A stretch of 5,849 bases of DNA from assembly GCA_025355035.1 (NCBI GenBank), contig JANXLS010000077.1, forward strand, positions 1 to 5,849, written 5' to 3'. How positions within the stretch are numbered: the stretch's first letter is position 1; each line of letters opens with the position of its first letter. A program made the position numbers and the translations under genes. Source of the DNA: Planctomycetota bacterium (GTDB lineage Bacteria > Planctomycetota > SZUA-567 > H5-PLA8). This document shows, one piece after another, positions 1 to 5,592 of this stretch. The notes beneath the pieces are model-generated. The model had not been told where the DNA came from, did no database searches, and was given only the letters and a program-made list of their open reading frames with translations.

Positions 1-29
1 GTCACTTTCTTTGCGAGTGCTTTCTTCAT
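1..29 (-). CDS. Possible start of a further minus-strand gene, cut by the left edge
   Basis: An ATG at 29-27 on the minus strand opens a reading frame that runs off the window, beginning M-K-K-A-L-A-K-K-V. It lies 16 bases beyond the stop codon of the homocysteine methyltransferase gene, a spacing that would suit a third gene of the same transcription unit, and the Lys-rich start is a plausible N-terminus. There is no Shine-Dalgarno sequence ahead of it (the preceding bases read CGTTTCAAGCCAA). Only nine codons are visible, so this could equally be noncoding. No function can be assigned. Confidence 0.25.
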
Positions 30-45
30 TTGGCTTGAAACGACA

Positions 46-948
46 TTATGACTTCAAAATTTCCGCGCGAAAGCGTCGAATGTGCTCAGGCGTCGTTCCA
101 CAGCACCCGCCGATGATGGCCACTCCGGCATTTTTCAATTCGGCGATCCATTGCGCCATCGAATCCGGCGTTTCGTTGTACACAGCAGTTCCATCGACCA
201 ACTCCGGCATTCCGGCGTTCGATTTGATCATCAACGGTTTCTTCGTCAGCGCACGCATGCTGCGCGCAATGGCCGTCATCTCCGCGATCCCGTTTCCGCA
301 GTTGCTGCCGATCACATCCGCGCCCGCGTGATCCATTGCTTTGACGGCTTCCGGAATCGTCGATCCCAGCATCGTTCGAAAACCCTTGGGCGATGAATCG
401 AATGTCACATTCGCGAAACAGAAAAATCCGGCATCCTTCGCCGCTTCAATTGCAAGCGCTGCTTCTTCAATCACGTACATCGTCTCGATGCAGACGGCGT
501 CGGCGCCCGCCTCTTTTATTACCGTCATCTGCTCGCGAAAAGCAACGCGCATTTCGTTGGCGCTCAACATTCCTTCCGGTTGAACGAATTCGCCCGTCGG
601 CCCAACGCTGGCCGCAACCACCGCATCAAACGGCTCCGCCGCCTCGCGCGAAAGCCGCACACCGGCCAGATTGAATTCACGCAACCGATCCGCGTATCCG
701 TGGCGCGTCAATCGGTACCGATTGGCCCCGAACGTATTCGTCAGACAGAAATCCGCTCCAGCTTCAAGGTATTCCCGCGCCACCCGCCGCACATCGTCAG
801 GGTGCGAGGCGTTCCATTCTTCTGGGCAATCGCCAAATGCCAATCCTGCGCGCTGAAGCTGGGTGCCCCATGCTCCATCGCCGAGAAGCATTTCGCCCGC
901 ATTCAGGCGCGCGATCAATTTTTGCAATCGGTCGGGCATGGGATCCAT
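46..948 (-). CDS. Homocysteine S-methyltransferase domain protein (stand-alone, MetH N-domain type)
   Basis: A 300-residue protein of the homocysteine S-methyltransferase (Pfam S-methyl_trans) family: a cytoplasmic TIM-barrel enzyme that binds homocysteine thiolate on zinc and methylates it to methionine. Seen in the sequence: DGAWGTQL at residues 24-31 (MetH has DGAMGT), NTFGAN at 71-76, GPTGE at 116-120, and the zinc ligands Cys217 in GSNCGNG and Cys282-Cys283 in GGCCGTTPEHI. All key residues are present, and the length is that of a complete single-domain enzyme, with no folate-, cobalamin- or SAM-binding domain attached. The GPTG segment resembles the homocysteine domain of cobalamin-dependent MetH, so the methyl donor could be a separate corrinoid protein; S-methylmethionine or another donor is also possible. 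The start at 948 has no clear Shine-Dalgarno sequence; Met4 (ATG at 939) is an alternative. It follows the GNAT gene by 35 bases, suggesting one transcript. Confidence 0.9.
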   Translation of the reverse strand: MDPMPDRLQKLIARLNAGEMLLGDGAWGTQLQRAGLAFGDCPEEWNASHPDDVRRVAREYLEAGADFCLTNTFGANRYRLTRHGYADRLREFNLAGVRLSREAAEPFDAVVAASVGPTGEFVQPEGMLSANEMRVAFREQMTVIKEAGADAVCIETMYVIEEAALAIEAAKDAGFFCFANVTFDSSPKGFRTMLGSTIPEAVKAMDHAGADVIGSNCGNGIAEMTAIARSMRALTKKPLMIKSNAGMPELVDGTAVYNETPDSMAQWIAELKNAGVAIIGGCCGTTPEHIRRFRAEILKS

Positions 949-983
949 CCAAGGGTTCGTTTCGATCCTTCACAGACGATCTG

Positions 984-1490
984 TTATCTGCAATCCTTCA
1001 ACATCAGTTGCATAAAAACGACGTCCAGCCATCGGTCAAATTTATAGCCTACTTCGCGCAGATGCGCCGCATGCACGAAACCGAATTTTTCGTGCAGCTT
1101 TACGCTCGCTGTTTGGTCCGCGGAAATCAAGGCAATGATCGTGCGATGTCCAATTGATTTCGCCCGGTCGATGGAGTCGGCGAGCAGCGCTTTGCCAATG
1201 CCGCATCCCAATACATCTTGGCGCACGTAGACTGAATTCTCGACGGTATTGGAATACGCTGAGCGCGGATGAAATTTTGAAAGCGACGACCACCCGAGAA
1301 TTTCGCCCGAACGTTCGGCCACCGCGACAGGGTGCTTTGAGTCATGCGCGTCGAACCATGCGTGACGCTCTGCGTCGGTCGTAGGTTCCGTCTGATACGT
1401 ACACGTCGAATTCAAAACGTAATGGTTGTAGATCACATTGATCGCGGCCAAGTCGTCTCGTAGTGCGAGGCGAATGTTGATGTTTTCCAT
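984..1490 (-). CDS. GNAT N-acetyltransferase, phosphinothricin-acetyltransferase-like
   Basis: A 168-residue GCN5-related N-acetyltransferase that transfers acetyl from acetyl-CoA to an amine; full length for the PAT/Bar-like subgroup. The N-terminus (IRLALRDDLAAINVIYNHYV) matches the first strand and helix of that subgroup. The acetyl-CoA pyrophosphate loop lies at about residues 89-100 (V-R-Q-D-V-L-G-C-G-I-G-K); its usual Arg before the first Gly is Leu here, but the G-x-G-x-G spacing is kept. Residues 122-138 (ISADQTASVKLHEKFGF) are the typical motif B, and GYKFDRWLDVVFMQ at 148-161 is characteristic of PAT relatives. The substrate cannot be told from sequence: this subgroup includes phosphinothricin, methionine sulfoximine/sulfone and unassigned enzymes. 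Lying just upstream of a methionine-forming enzyme is suggestive of an amino-acid-analogue substrate, but that is inference. The start at 1490 is the first ATG of the conserved N-terminus; no strong ribosome binding site is visible. Confidence 0.88.
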   Translation of the reverse strand: MENINIRLALRDDLAAINVIYNHYVLNSTCTYQTEPTTDAERHAWFDAHDSKHPVAVAERSGEILGWSSLSKFHPRSAYSNTVENSVYVRQDVLGCGIGKALLADSIDRAKSIGHRTIIALISADQTASVKLHEKFGFVHAAHLREVGYKFDRWLDVVFMQLMLKDCR

Positions 1491-1566
1491 ACACCATGAC
1501 GCTACACTGGATGGCCCGAAGGAAAAGCGCTAAATTGATTTTTAAGAATTGAAGGATTGCTCATCC
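1491..1566. promoter_or_regulatory. Divergent intergenic region, presumed to hold two promoters
   Basis: These 76 bases lie between the minus-strand acetyltransferase gene and the plus-strand TPR lipoprotein gene, so promoters for both directions should lie here or just inside the genes. The half next to the lipoprotein gene (about 1530-1550) is AT-rich (TAAATTGATTTTTAAGAATT). I could not find a convincing paired -35/-10 box in either direction, so the call rests on gene arrangement alone. Confidence 0.4.
1551..1556 (+). promoter_or_regulatory. Ribosome binding site deciding the lipoprotein start
   Basis: GAAGGA lies 10 bases before the ATG at 1567. It supports that ATG over the in-frame TTG at 1549, which has no Shine-Dalgarno sequence and would put a polar, Cys-containing stretch ahead of the signal peptide. 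Confidence 0.6.
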
Positions 1567-2487
1567 ATGATTCGTTCGGCGACACGTTGGGTTGCGTTGC
1601 TGCTTGCCCTGGTCTTCGTTTCCGCTTGCGGAAGTGAATTGCGCGGACTGAACCTGCGCGAGCGCGCTGAACTCGAGCGCATGTTCGAGGATGCACGCCA
1701 ACTCGACGCCAAAGGGCGCTTCCATGAGGCGCTCGTTCGTTACGAGACGATTCTCGCAACGCATCCCGAATTTGTATCGACGCGCCTGAATGCCGCAATG
1801 GCTGCTTATGATTCCGGCCAATATCAAAAATCCGCCGATCATTTCGAAGTGCTTCACAAAGCCGGTCCGAAAGATTGGTTCGTGATTCGAAAGCTCATTC
1901 AATGCTACGAACGCATCGGCCGCGATGAACAAGTCCGTATTTACCGTGCGAAATTGGATGCGCTTCGCCAGCAAAAAGAGAGCGTGATTCTGAAAGGCTA
2001 TGAAGGGCTTACACGCGACTACATTCCGATGGGGTCGATGCATTTGATCGGATATGAATTCTTTGAACCGAAAAAGCACGGCCGCCTCTGGCTCTTTAAA
2101 TTGGAAGACAAGAACCGCGAGACTGTCAGCACGTTTCTGCTCGAAGCCTCGGCGTTTCACGATGCAAATGGCCGACGGTTGTTCTGCCTCTCGGAAGCGA
2201 ATAAGGGCTGGATGAACATCTGGAACGTCAGCACCGATGGTCGCGATTACAAATGGGTGCGCGACGTTGTCATCGAATGCTTGCAGGGCAAACGCGAGCC
2301 GTTGATCACCAAACCGATCCCATCGGATTACGTCGCCATCGCCATCCCGGAAGTGGCAGGTCCACCCGGCGAAGATATTCTTCCGCCCGTCGGAACACCT
2401 CCCATTTCTACACAACCCGGCGACCCGACGCAACCGGCCGCATCCGAGCAATCCGTGACGCCCCCACCGGTCCGCGCGCGTCGCTGA
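1567..2487 (+). CDS. TPR-containing lipoprotein with Pro-rich C-terminus
   Basis: A 306-residue protein of unknown specific function. Residues 1-20 are a lipoprotein signal peptide (two Arg, a hydrophobic stretch, then the lipobox V-S-A-C with Cys21 as the lipidated residue). Gly-Ser follows the Cys, and there is no Asp at +2, which under the enterobacterial rule would allow outer-membrane sorting. Residues about 35-135 form three helical repeats of tetratricopeptide type; the clearest reads GRFHEALVRYETILATHPEF (50-69), and GQYQKSADHF (84-93) begins the next. TPR domains bind protein partners. Residues 140-245 look like a mixed alpha/beta segment that I do not recognise, with two Trp-rich stretches near 174 and 215-220. 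Residues 260-306 are rich in Pro, Thr and Gln and probably disordered, ending in Arg-Ala-Arg-Arg. It precedes another exported TPR protein on the same strand, 220 bases away. The ATG at 1567 is preferred because it has a ribosome binding site and gives a normal signal peptide. Confidence 0.8.
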   Translation: MIRSATRWVALLLALVFVSACGSELRGLNLRERAELERMFEDARQLDAKGRFHEALVRYETILATHPEFVSTRLNAAMAAYDSGQYQKSADHFEVLHKAGPKDWFVIRKLIQCYERIGRDEQVRIYRAKLDALRQQKESVILKGYEGLTRDYIPMGSMHLIGYEFFEPKKHGRLWLFKLEDKNRETVSTFLLEASAFHDANGRRLFCLSEANKGWMNIWNVSTDGRDYKWVRDVVIECLQGKREPLITKPIPSDYVAIAIPEVAGPPGEDILPPVGTPPISTQPGDPTQPAASEQSVTPPPVRARR

Positions 2488-2605
2488 ATCAACTTTTCGC
2501 GAAAGAGGCTGACGATTCCGTCGGTGAGCGGTTATCAATTCATCGATCGATATTCCCGAGGCTACACGACAGATGGTTTACATGGCATCTAATGACCTGC
2601 GCCGT

Positions 2606-2679
2606 TGCCCTCTCCTGGTGGGGAGAGGACTGACGCATGCCCCAGTTCGAAAAGGGATGTGCGGGGTCAGGGGAGGGTA
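2606..2679. repeat. Palindromic intergenic element, possibly a dispersed repeat
   Basis: This roughly 74-base GC-rich stretch can fold in two ways. In one, CCTCTCC (2609-2615) pairs perfectly with GGAGAGG (2622-2628), followed by a second hairpin in which CTGAC (2630-2634) pairs with GTCAG (2666-2670), GCA (2635-2637) with TGC (2660-2662) and CCC (2641-2643) with GGG (2654-2656). In the other, 2606-2615 pairs over ten positions (two of them G-T) with 2670-2679 and encloses the second hairpin. This compound palindrome, with flanks CCCTCTCC and GGGGAGGG, looks like the short non-coding repeats scattered between genes in many bacterial genomes. Only one copy is in this window, so the repeat nature is inferred. 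An open frame in phase with the next gene runs through it, which could mislead start calling. Confidence 0.5.
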
Positions 2680-2707
2680 TCCGTATAGCAATGCGCACGT
2701 CAATAAT

Positions 2708-4219
2708 ATGCAAATGCGCTGCGCCCTGCTCATTGTTGCGATGTGTTTGTTCATGACGCGATCCTCTGCCGTCGAATTCACTGAAGAACCGAAATCCGAT
2801 GCCGCAGCCTGGGTCAAACAGGGTCGACAAATGTTCTTTCAAAAGCAGTACAAGGAAGCGCTCGACCTTTTCGAAAAAGCGCTCGACCAGAAACCGACAA
2901 ACAAAGACATTCGTATTCTTGCTGCTACAGCCGCTTATTGGGCGCGCAGACCCGAACGCGCGATCGATCTGTGGAACCGTCTCTACGACACCGTTGAACG
3001 CGGGCGCGACGAAGAGTGGATGATCGAACAAAACCGTGTCATGACTCTGGCCGCGCTCGGAAAAACAGAAGCCGCAGAGTTGGCAGTGGAGCGTTTATAC
3101 GAACTTCGAGCGAGCACGAAATGCCCGGCGGCCCATGCTGCAAAAGGATTCGTTCGCGAAAATTTGTTTGGCAAAAACATGCGCGCAGGATGCTGGGAAG
3201 CCTTCGACGAACGCGGCGATGCCGCTGCCATCTGGACCGTACTCGTCACACGACCCGAAGGCGCGCCGTCGTCAAAAACCCACGAGAAACAAGATCCGCC
3301 CGACGACAAGCTCATCGCCATGCTCGCTGTTGAAATCGCAGCGTTGCCCGGTGGGGGAACCGGGTTTGTGTTCTCGGAGGAGACCGATGACGCCAGTCGT
3401 ATCTATAAAAGGTGGACGCAGCGCCCGCAGTACGCCGAAGTCCGGGCGCTGATTCTCGGCGTCCTCAACGGATCCGCGCAGCCCATCGATGAAAAAATCC
3501 ACAAGCCAGCGCCCGCTCCGCTCGTACTCGCAAACGAAGACGACAACGCTGTTCCTCAGGAAATCCGCGACATGAGGCTCGTCCCGCAAGCCGAAACGAT
3601 CGTCTGGACCGCATGGAAATTACGCAAAGTTCAATCCGACATCACCCGCCTCGCTCGCATCACGCCTGGCGACTCCGCTGCACTCGACGAATATTTTCGA
3701 GACTTCAACGCGAAGTATCCGGGCGCCGCAGTGACGGCCGGTGAATTGTCGGGGTTCGTAGCAAAAGCGAAAGCCGAGCATGTTCAGGCGGCCTGTGCCA
3801 AAATCGCTAAACTCCTGAATCGCAGCGCCTATCTTGAATTCGCGATGTTGACGGCGCTCAATACGCGCGACCGCGACATCCCTCCTGAAATCATGGCGGC
3901 GTTTTCGACCAGCAACGACTTTCTCGTTCGCCAGACGACCGCATTGATTCTCGCTCGCCACGGGCAGAAGCACGGCATCGAGATCCTCTTCGACGAACTG
4001 CAATCCGCCGACGCGCGCGGCTGTGAGCTCATTTCCGGAGCGCTCGAAGAACTCATCGGCCACATTCTTGACTCCCCTCCCAATTCCCGCTCGCAGAATA
4101 TTGAAACGAAGTTAAAGGATTGGAAATCCGCTGCGGCGATCTGGCGCACAGCGACGATTGACCGCCTTGAATTCAATCCCACCCCAAAGCCCGGCGAGCC
4201 CAGCTGGACGACCAAATAA
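2708..4219 (+). CDS. Exported TPR / helical-repeat protein of unknown function
   Basis: A 503-residue protein from the ATG at 2708. Residues 1-21 form a signal peptide (Met-Gln-Met-Arg, a hydrophobic core, then S-S-A before Val22), so it is probably periplasmic or secreted; it is not a lipoprotein. A clear TPR unit follows (about 34-64, with QYKEALDLFEKALDQKPTNK), then a second helical pair (70-95) and a third (105-135), reminiscent of the neighbouring lipoprotein. Residues 200-300 contain no domain I recognise. Residues about 375-450 are alpha-helical and HEAT-like (FLVRQTTALILARHGQKHGIEILFDEL). The tail is Pro-rich and ends in Trp-Thr-Thr-Lys. The frame is open back to an ATG at 2573, but that would add 45 residues encoded by the palindromic element and hide the signal peptide, so the internal start is chosen; it has no good Shine-Dalgarno sequence, and Met3 at 2714 is also possible. 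A role as scaffold in an envelope complex with the preceding lipoprotein is inference. Confidence 0.78.
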   Translation: MQMRCALLIVAMCLFMTRSSAVEFTEEPKSDAAAWVKQGRQMFFQKQYKEALDLFEKALDQKPTNKDIRILAATAAYWARRPERAIDLWNRLYDTVERGRDEEWMIEQNRVMTLAALGKTEAAELAVERLYELRASTKCPAAHAAKGFVRENLFGKNMRAGCWEAFDERGDAAAIWTVLVTRPEGAPSSKTHEKQDPPDDKLIAMLAVEIAALPGGGTGFVFSEETDDASRIYKRWTQRPQYAEVRALILGVLNGSAQPIDEKIHKPAPAPLVLANEDDNAVPQEIRDMRLVPQAETIVWTAWKLRKVQSDITRLARITPGDSAALDEYFRDFNAKYPGAAVTAGELSGFVAKAKAEHVQAACAKIAKLLNRSAYLEFAMLTALNTRDRDIPPEIMAAFSTSNDFLVRQTTALILARHGQKHGIEILFDELQSADARGCELISGALEELIGHILDSPPNSRSQNIETKLKDWKSAAAIWRTATIDRLEFNPTPKPGEPSWTTK

Positions 4220-4222
4220 GAA

Positions 4223-4237
4223 CCATTCATTGAATGG
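4223..4237. repeat. Perfect 7-bp inverted repeat just after the TPR gene
   Basis: CCATTCA and TGAATGG flank a single central T (CCATTCATTGAATGG), starting three bases after the stop codon of the TPR gene. As RNA it would give a six-pair, three-base-loop hairpin of modest stability followed by AAATTTC rather than a T run, so it is a weak terminator candidate. The dyad symmetry and AT-rich surroundings also suit an operator for the following gene. Either role is unproven. Confidence 0.4.
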
Positions 4238-4391
4238 AAATTTCAAAAATTTAAAGTAATCGTTTTAAACACCATCCTCACGATAACTATGGAAGTAGAC
4301 GATGTAATGATGCGTCGTCACGGTTCGTAGTCACAAACGTGTTTTGCGATGGCGATTTATCCAAATAGTGTTTCAACTTGAATGACACTCC

Positions 4392-4396
4392 AGAGG
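4392..4396 (+). promoter_or_regulatory. Ribosome binding site deciding the PqqD-like start
   Basis: AGAGG lies six bases before the ATG at 4403. The in-frame ATG at 4382 has no such element upstream, so the later start is preferred. Confidence 0.5.
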
Positions 4397-4402
4397 CATT
4401 CG

Positions 4403-4813
4403 ATGTTAACGCGATGGCGACGAAACGATGACGTGATTTGGGAGCAGCTTGGTAGCGAAGCACTTCTGATCGTACCAGCAACGGGCGCGCGTTGGGCCTT
4501 AAATGGCGCGGCTGTGTGTGTCTGGCGGTTGTGTGACGGCGCTACAAGTTTGAGCGCAATCGCGCGGAAGTTCGCAAATGCGAGCGGTCGGAATCTTCAA
4601 CGCTCGTATCTCGAAATTGAAACGTTTTGCGCGACATTCGCGAAGTTGGGCCTGTTGACGCCGTGCCAAAATAACTGCGTGACATCCGGGGCGTTGAACG
4701 TAATGACCTTCCGCAACGGATTGGATGCGCCCCTGCGCTATCGCCAAATAGGGGCTGGAGCCTCCGGCCAACGCCGACGACCCTCACCACGCGGTAACAG
4801 CGGACCGGGTTGA
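4403..4813 (+). CDS. PqqD-like (RiPP recognition element fold) protein with extended tail
   Basis: A 136-residue protein whose residues about 10-86 match the PqqD family. The N-terminal part gives the beta strands (VIWEQLGSEALLIVPATGARWALN), and the LN at 33-34 followed by AAVCVWRLCDGATSLSAIARKF (36-57) is the family's signature helix-turn-helix segment; EIETFCATFAKLGLLT (71-86) is the last helix and end of the fold. In PQQ and other RiPP pathways this small winged-helix-like domain binds the leader of a precursor peptide and presents it to a radical SAM or other modifying enzyme. Here the domain is followed by about 50 extra residues: two Cys (CQNNC, 88-92), then a stretch ending Gly-, Arg-, Pro- and Ser-rich (from GAGASG near 112). 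PqqD itself is about 90 residues. No radical SAM, protease or evident precursor gene is in the window, so the partner and pathway are unknown; many PqqD-like genes stand outside recognised clusters. A frameshifted or degenerate 3' end is possible. Confidence 0.72.
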   Translation: MLTRWRRNDDVIWEQLGSEALLIVPATGARWALNGAAVCVWRLCDGATSLSAIARKFANASGRNLQRSYLEIETFCATFAKLGLLTPCQNNCVTSGALNVMTFRNGLDAPLRYRQIGAGASGQRRRPSPRGNSGPG

Positions 4814-4840
4814 TCGACGGTTCGAGCGGAATTTCCGATT

Positions 4841-5548
4841 TTAATCCTTTGGAACTTCGACGGCCTCTTCTTTCGATAAGTCGCGGATGCGAATTTTTCG
4901 TACTGCGGCAACTGTCGCGTAACAACTCACGCCGAACGGTTTCAGGATTTCGACGGCGTGATGAACCGTCAGTTTTTTCCCCGTCGTGTCGAGTTTGAAT
5001 GCGCGCTTGTTGTCGATCCATGATTGAATGAATTTCTCGCTTACGCGAAGACGGATTTTGTACCAACGTTTGTCGTCGAACCCAGCCGAGGTCGTCGTCT
5101 CGTTGTTGTCGGCGTACAAGCCATCGATCGCTGAAAGCCCAACGGTTCCGCCGCCCCATCCGCCCACAACGAAGCTGCAGTACGCTTCGCCAATCGGAAA
5201 CACGATGCCGCAGAAAAAGTCGCTGCCGTCGATGCGTTTGGCTTCCAGTGCGATCTCGTAATTCTTCTTCGGAAGCGCGGCGCCAATCCATTGAATTCCA
5301 GTGAGCTCCGAACCCTGCTGCATCACAATGGCGCCGTCGGTGGATTCAACTGCGCCTTCGCCACCGAATTTCGCGACCGACCAGTCTTTCAGCGATTTCC
5401 CGTCGCAGAGCGTTTTCCATTCAGTCGGCGCAACCGGATCAGCGATCGGCGTTTTGGAAGGCTCTTCTGCAAGAAGAAAAATAGGCATTAACAGCGCCCA
5501 CATCATCGCTAATCTTATAGTGCTCATCCGTGTCGATGCCGTCTCCAT
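4841..5548 (-). CDS. Secreted 3-keto-disaccharide hydrolase-like (DUF1080) protein
   Basis: A 235-residue exported protein with a single domain of the DUF1080 family, a concanavalin/laminin-G-like beta sandwich now named 3-keto-disaccharide hydrolase after members that cleave oxidised disaccharides. Residues 1-27 form a signal peptide (Arg-containing start, hydrophobic MMWALLMPIFLLA, cleavage after Ala27). The domain starts with WKTLCDGKSLKDW at 44-56 (family: LFNGKDLSGW), then EGAVESTDGAIVM (64-76), NYEIALEAKRIDGSDFFCG (96-114), the Gly-rich VVGGWGGGTVGLS (127-139), RWYKIRLRV (161-169) and a final strand AAVRKIRIRDL (214-224). It probably acts on a carbohydrate in the periplasm or outside the cell, though this sub-branch is not characterised to my knowledge and a purely binding role is possible. 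The start at 5548 is set by a good ribosome binding site. It lies 44 bases behind an unidentified gene on the same strand and converges on the PqqD-like gene with a 27-base gap. Confidence 0.87.
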   Translation of the reverse strand: METASTRMSTIRLAMMWALLMPIFLLAEEPSKTPIADPVAPTEWKTLCDGKSLKDWSVAKFGGEGAVESTDGAIVMQQGSELTGIQWIGAALPKKNYEIALEAKRIDGSDFFCGIVFPIGEAYCSFVVGGWGGGTVGLSAIDGLYADNNETTTSAGFDDKRWYKIRLRVSEKFIQSWIDNKRAFKLDTTGKKLTVHHAVEILKPFGVSCYATVAAVRKIRIRDLSKEEAVEVPKD

Positions 5549-5555
5549 TTGAGTG

Positions 5556-5560
5556 CTCCT
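5556..5560 (-). promoter_or_regulatory. Ribosome binding site of the DUF1080 gene
   Basis: On the minus strand AGGAG lies seven bases before the ATG at 5548, close to ideal. It decides between that ATG and the internal Met8 (ATG at 5527). Confidence 0.7.
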
Positions 5561-5592
5561 GAACCTTCGTCAAAACTGATTTCGCACACGAA

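Larger units (their letters stand above)
4220..4402. promoter_or_regulatory. AT-rich intergenic region upstream of the PqqD-like gene
   Basis: This stretch is clearly more AT-rich than the flanking genes (for example AAATTTCAAAAATTTAAA at 4238-4255 and TTTTAAAC at 4263-4270). It has stop codons in all plus-strand frames and only trivial short open frames, so it is probably noncoding and likely carries the promoter of the PqqD-like gene. I could not fix a -35/-10 pair with confidence. Confidence 0.4.

Noticed and set aside
1561..2538. Long open frame (325 codons) on the minus strand opposite the TPR lipoprotein gene
   Set aside because: It mirrors the codons of the plus-strand gene, which has a lipobox, TPR units and a ribosome binding site; the antisense product has no recognisable motif.
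2609..2628. The CCTCTCC/GGAGAGG hairpin as an intrinsic terminator of the lipoprotein gene
   Set aside because: It lies over 120 bases after the stop codon and is followed by ACTGACG rather than a T run.
4289..4381. Two tiny plus-strand frames upstream of the PqqD-like gene (13 codons from 4289; 10 codons from 4349 ending TGA directly before the ATG at 4382), considered as RiPP precursors
   Set aside because: Neither has a Shine-Dalgarno sequence, and both are too short to hold a leader plus core peptide.
4287..4481. Minus-strand frame of 64 codons across the AT-rich gap
   Set aside because: It overlaps the start of the PqqD-like gene, has no ribosome binding site and no recognisable motif.
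4753..4769. GC-rich hairpin as a terminator for the PqqD-like gene
   Set aside because: It lies inside the coding frame and no T run follows.
4814..4840. Shared terminator between the convergent PqqD-like and DUF1080 genes
   Set aside because: The 27-base gap holds only a weak GGAA-T-TTCC dyad and short T runs; not enough for a call.
4542..5291. Open frame of 249 codons on the minus strand spanning the DUF1080 and PqqD-like genes
   Set aside because: It overlaps two well-supported genes in the wrong frame and encodes an Arg/Ser-rich sequence typical of out-of-frame translation.
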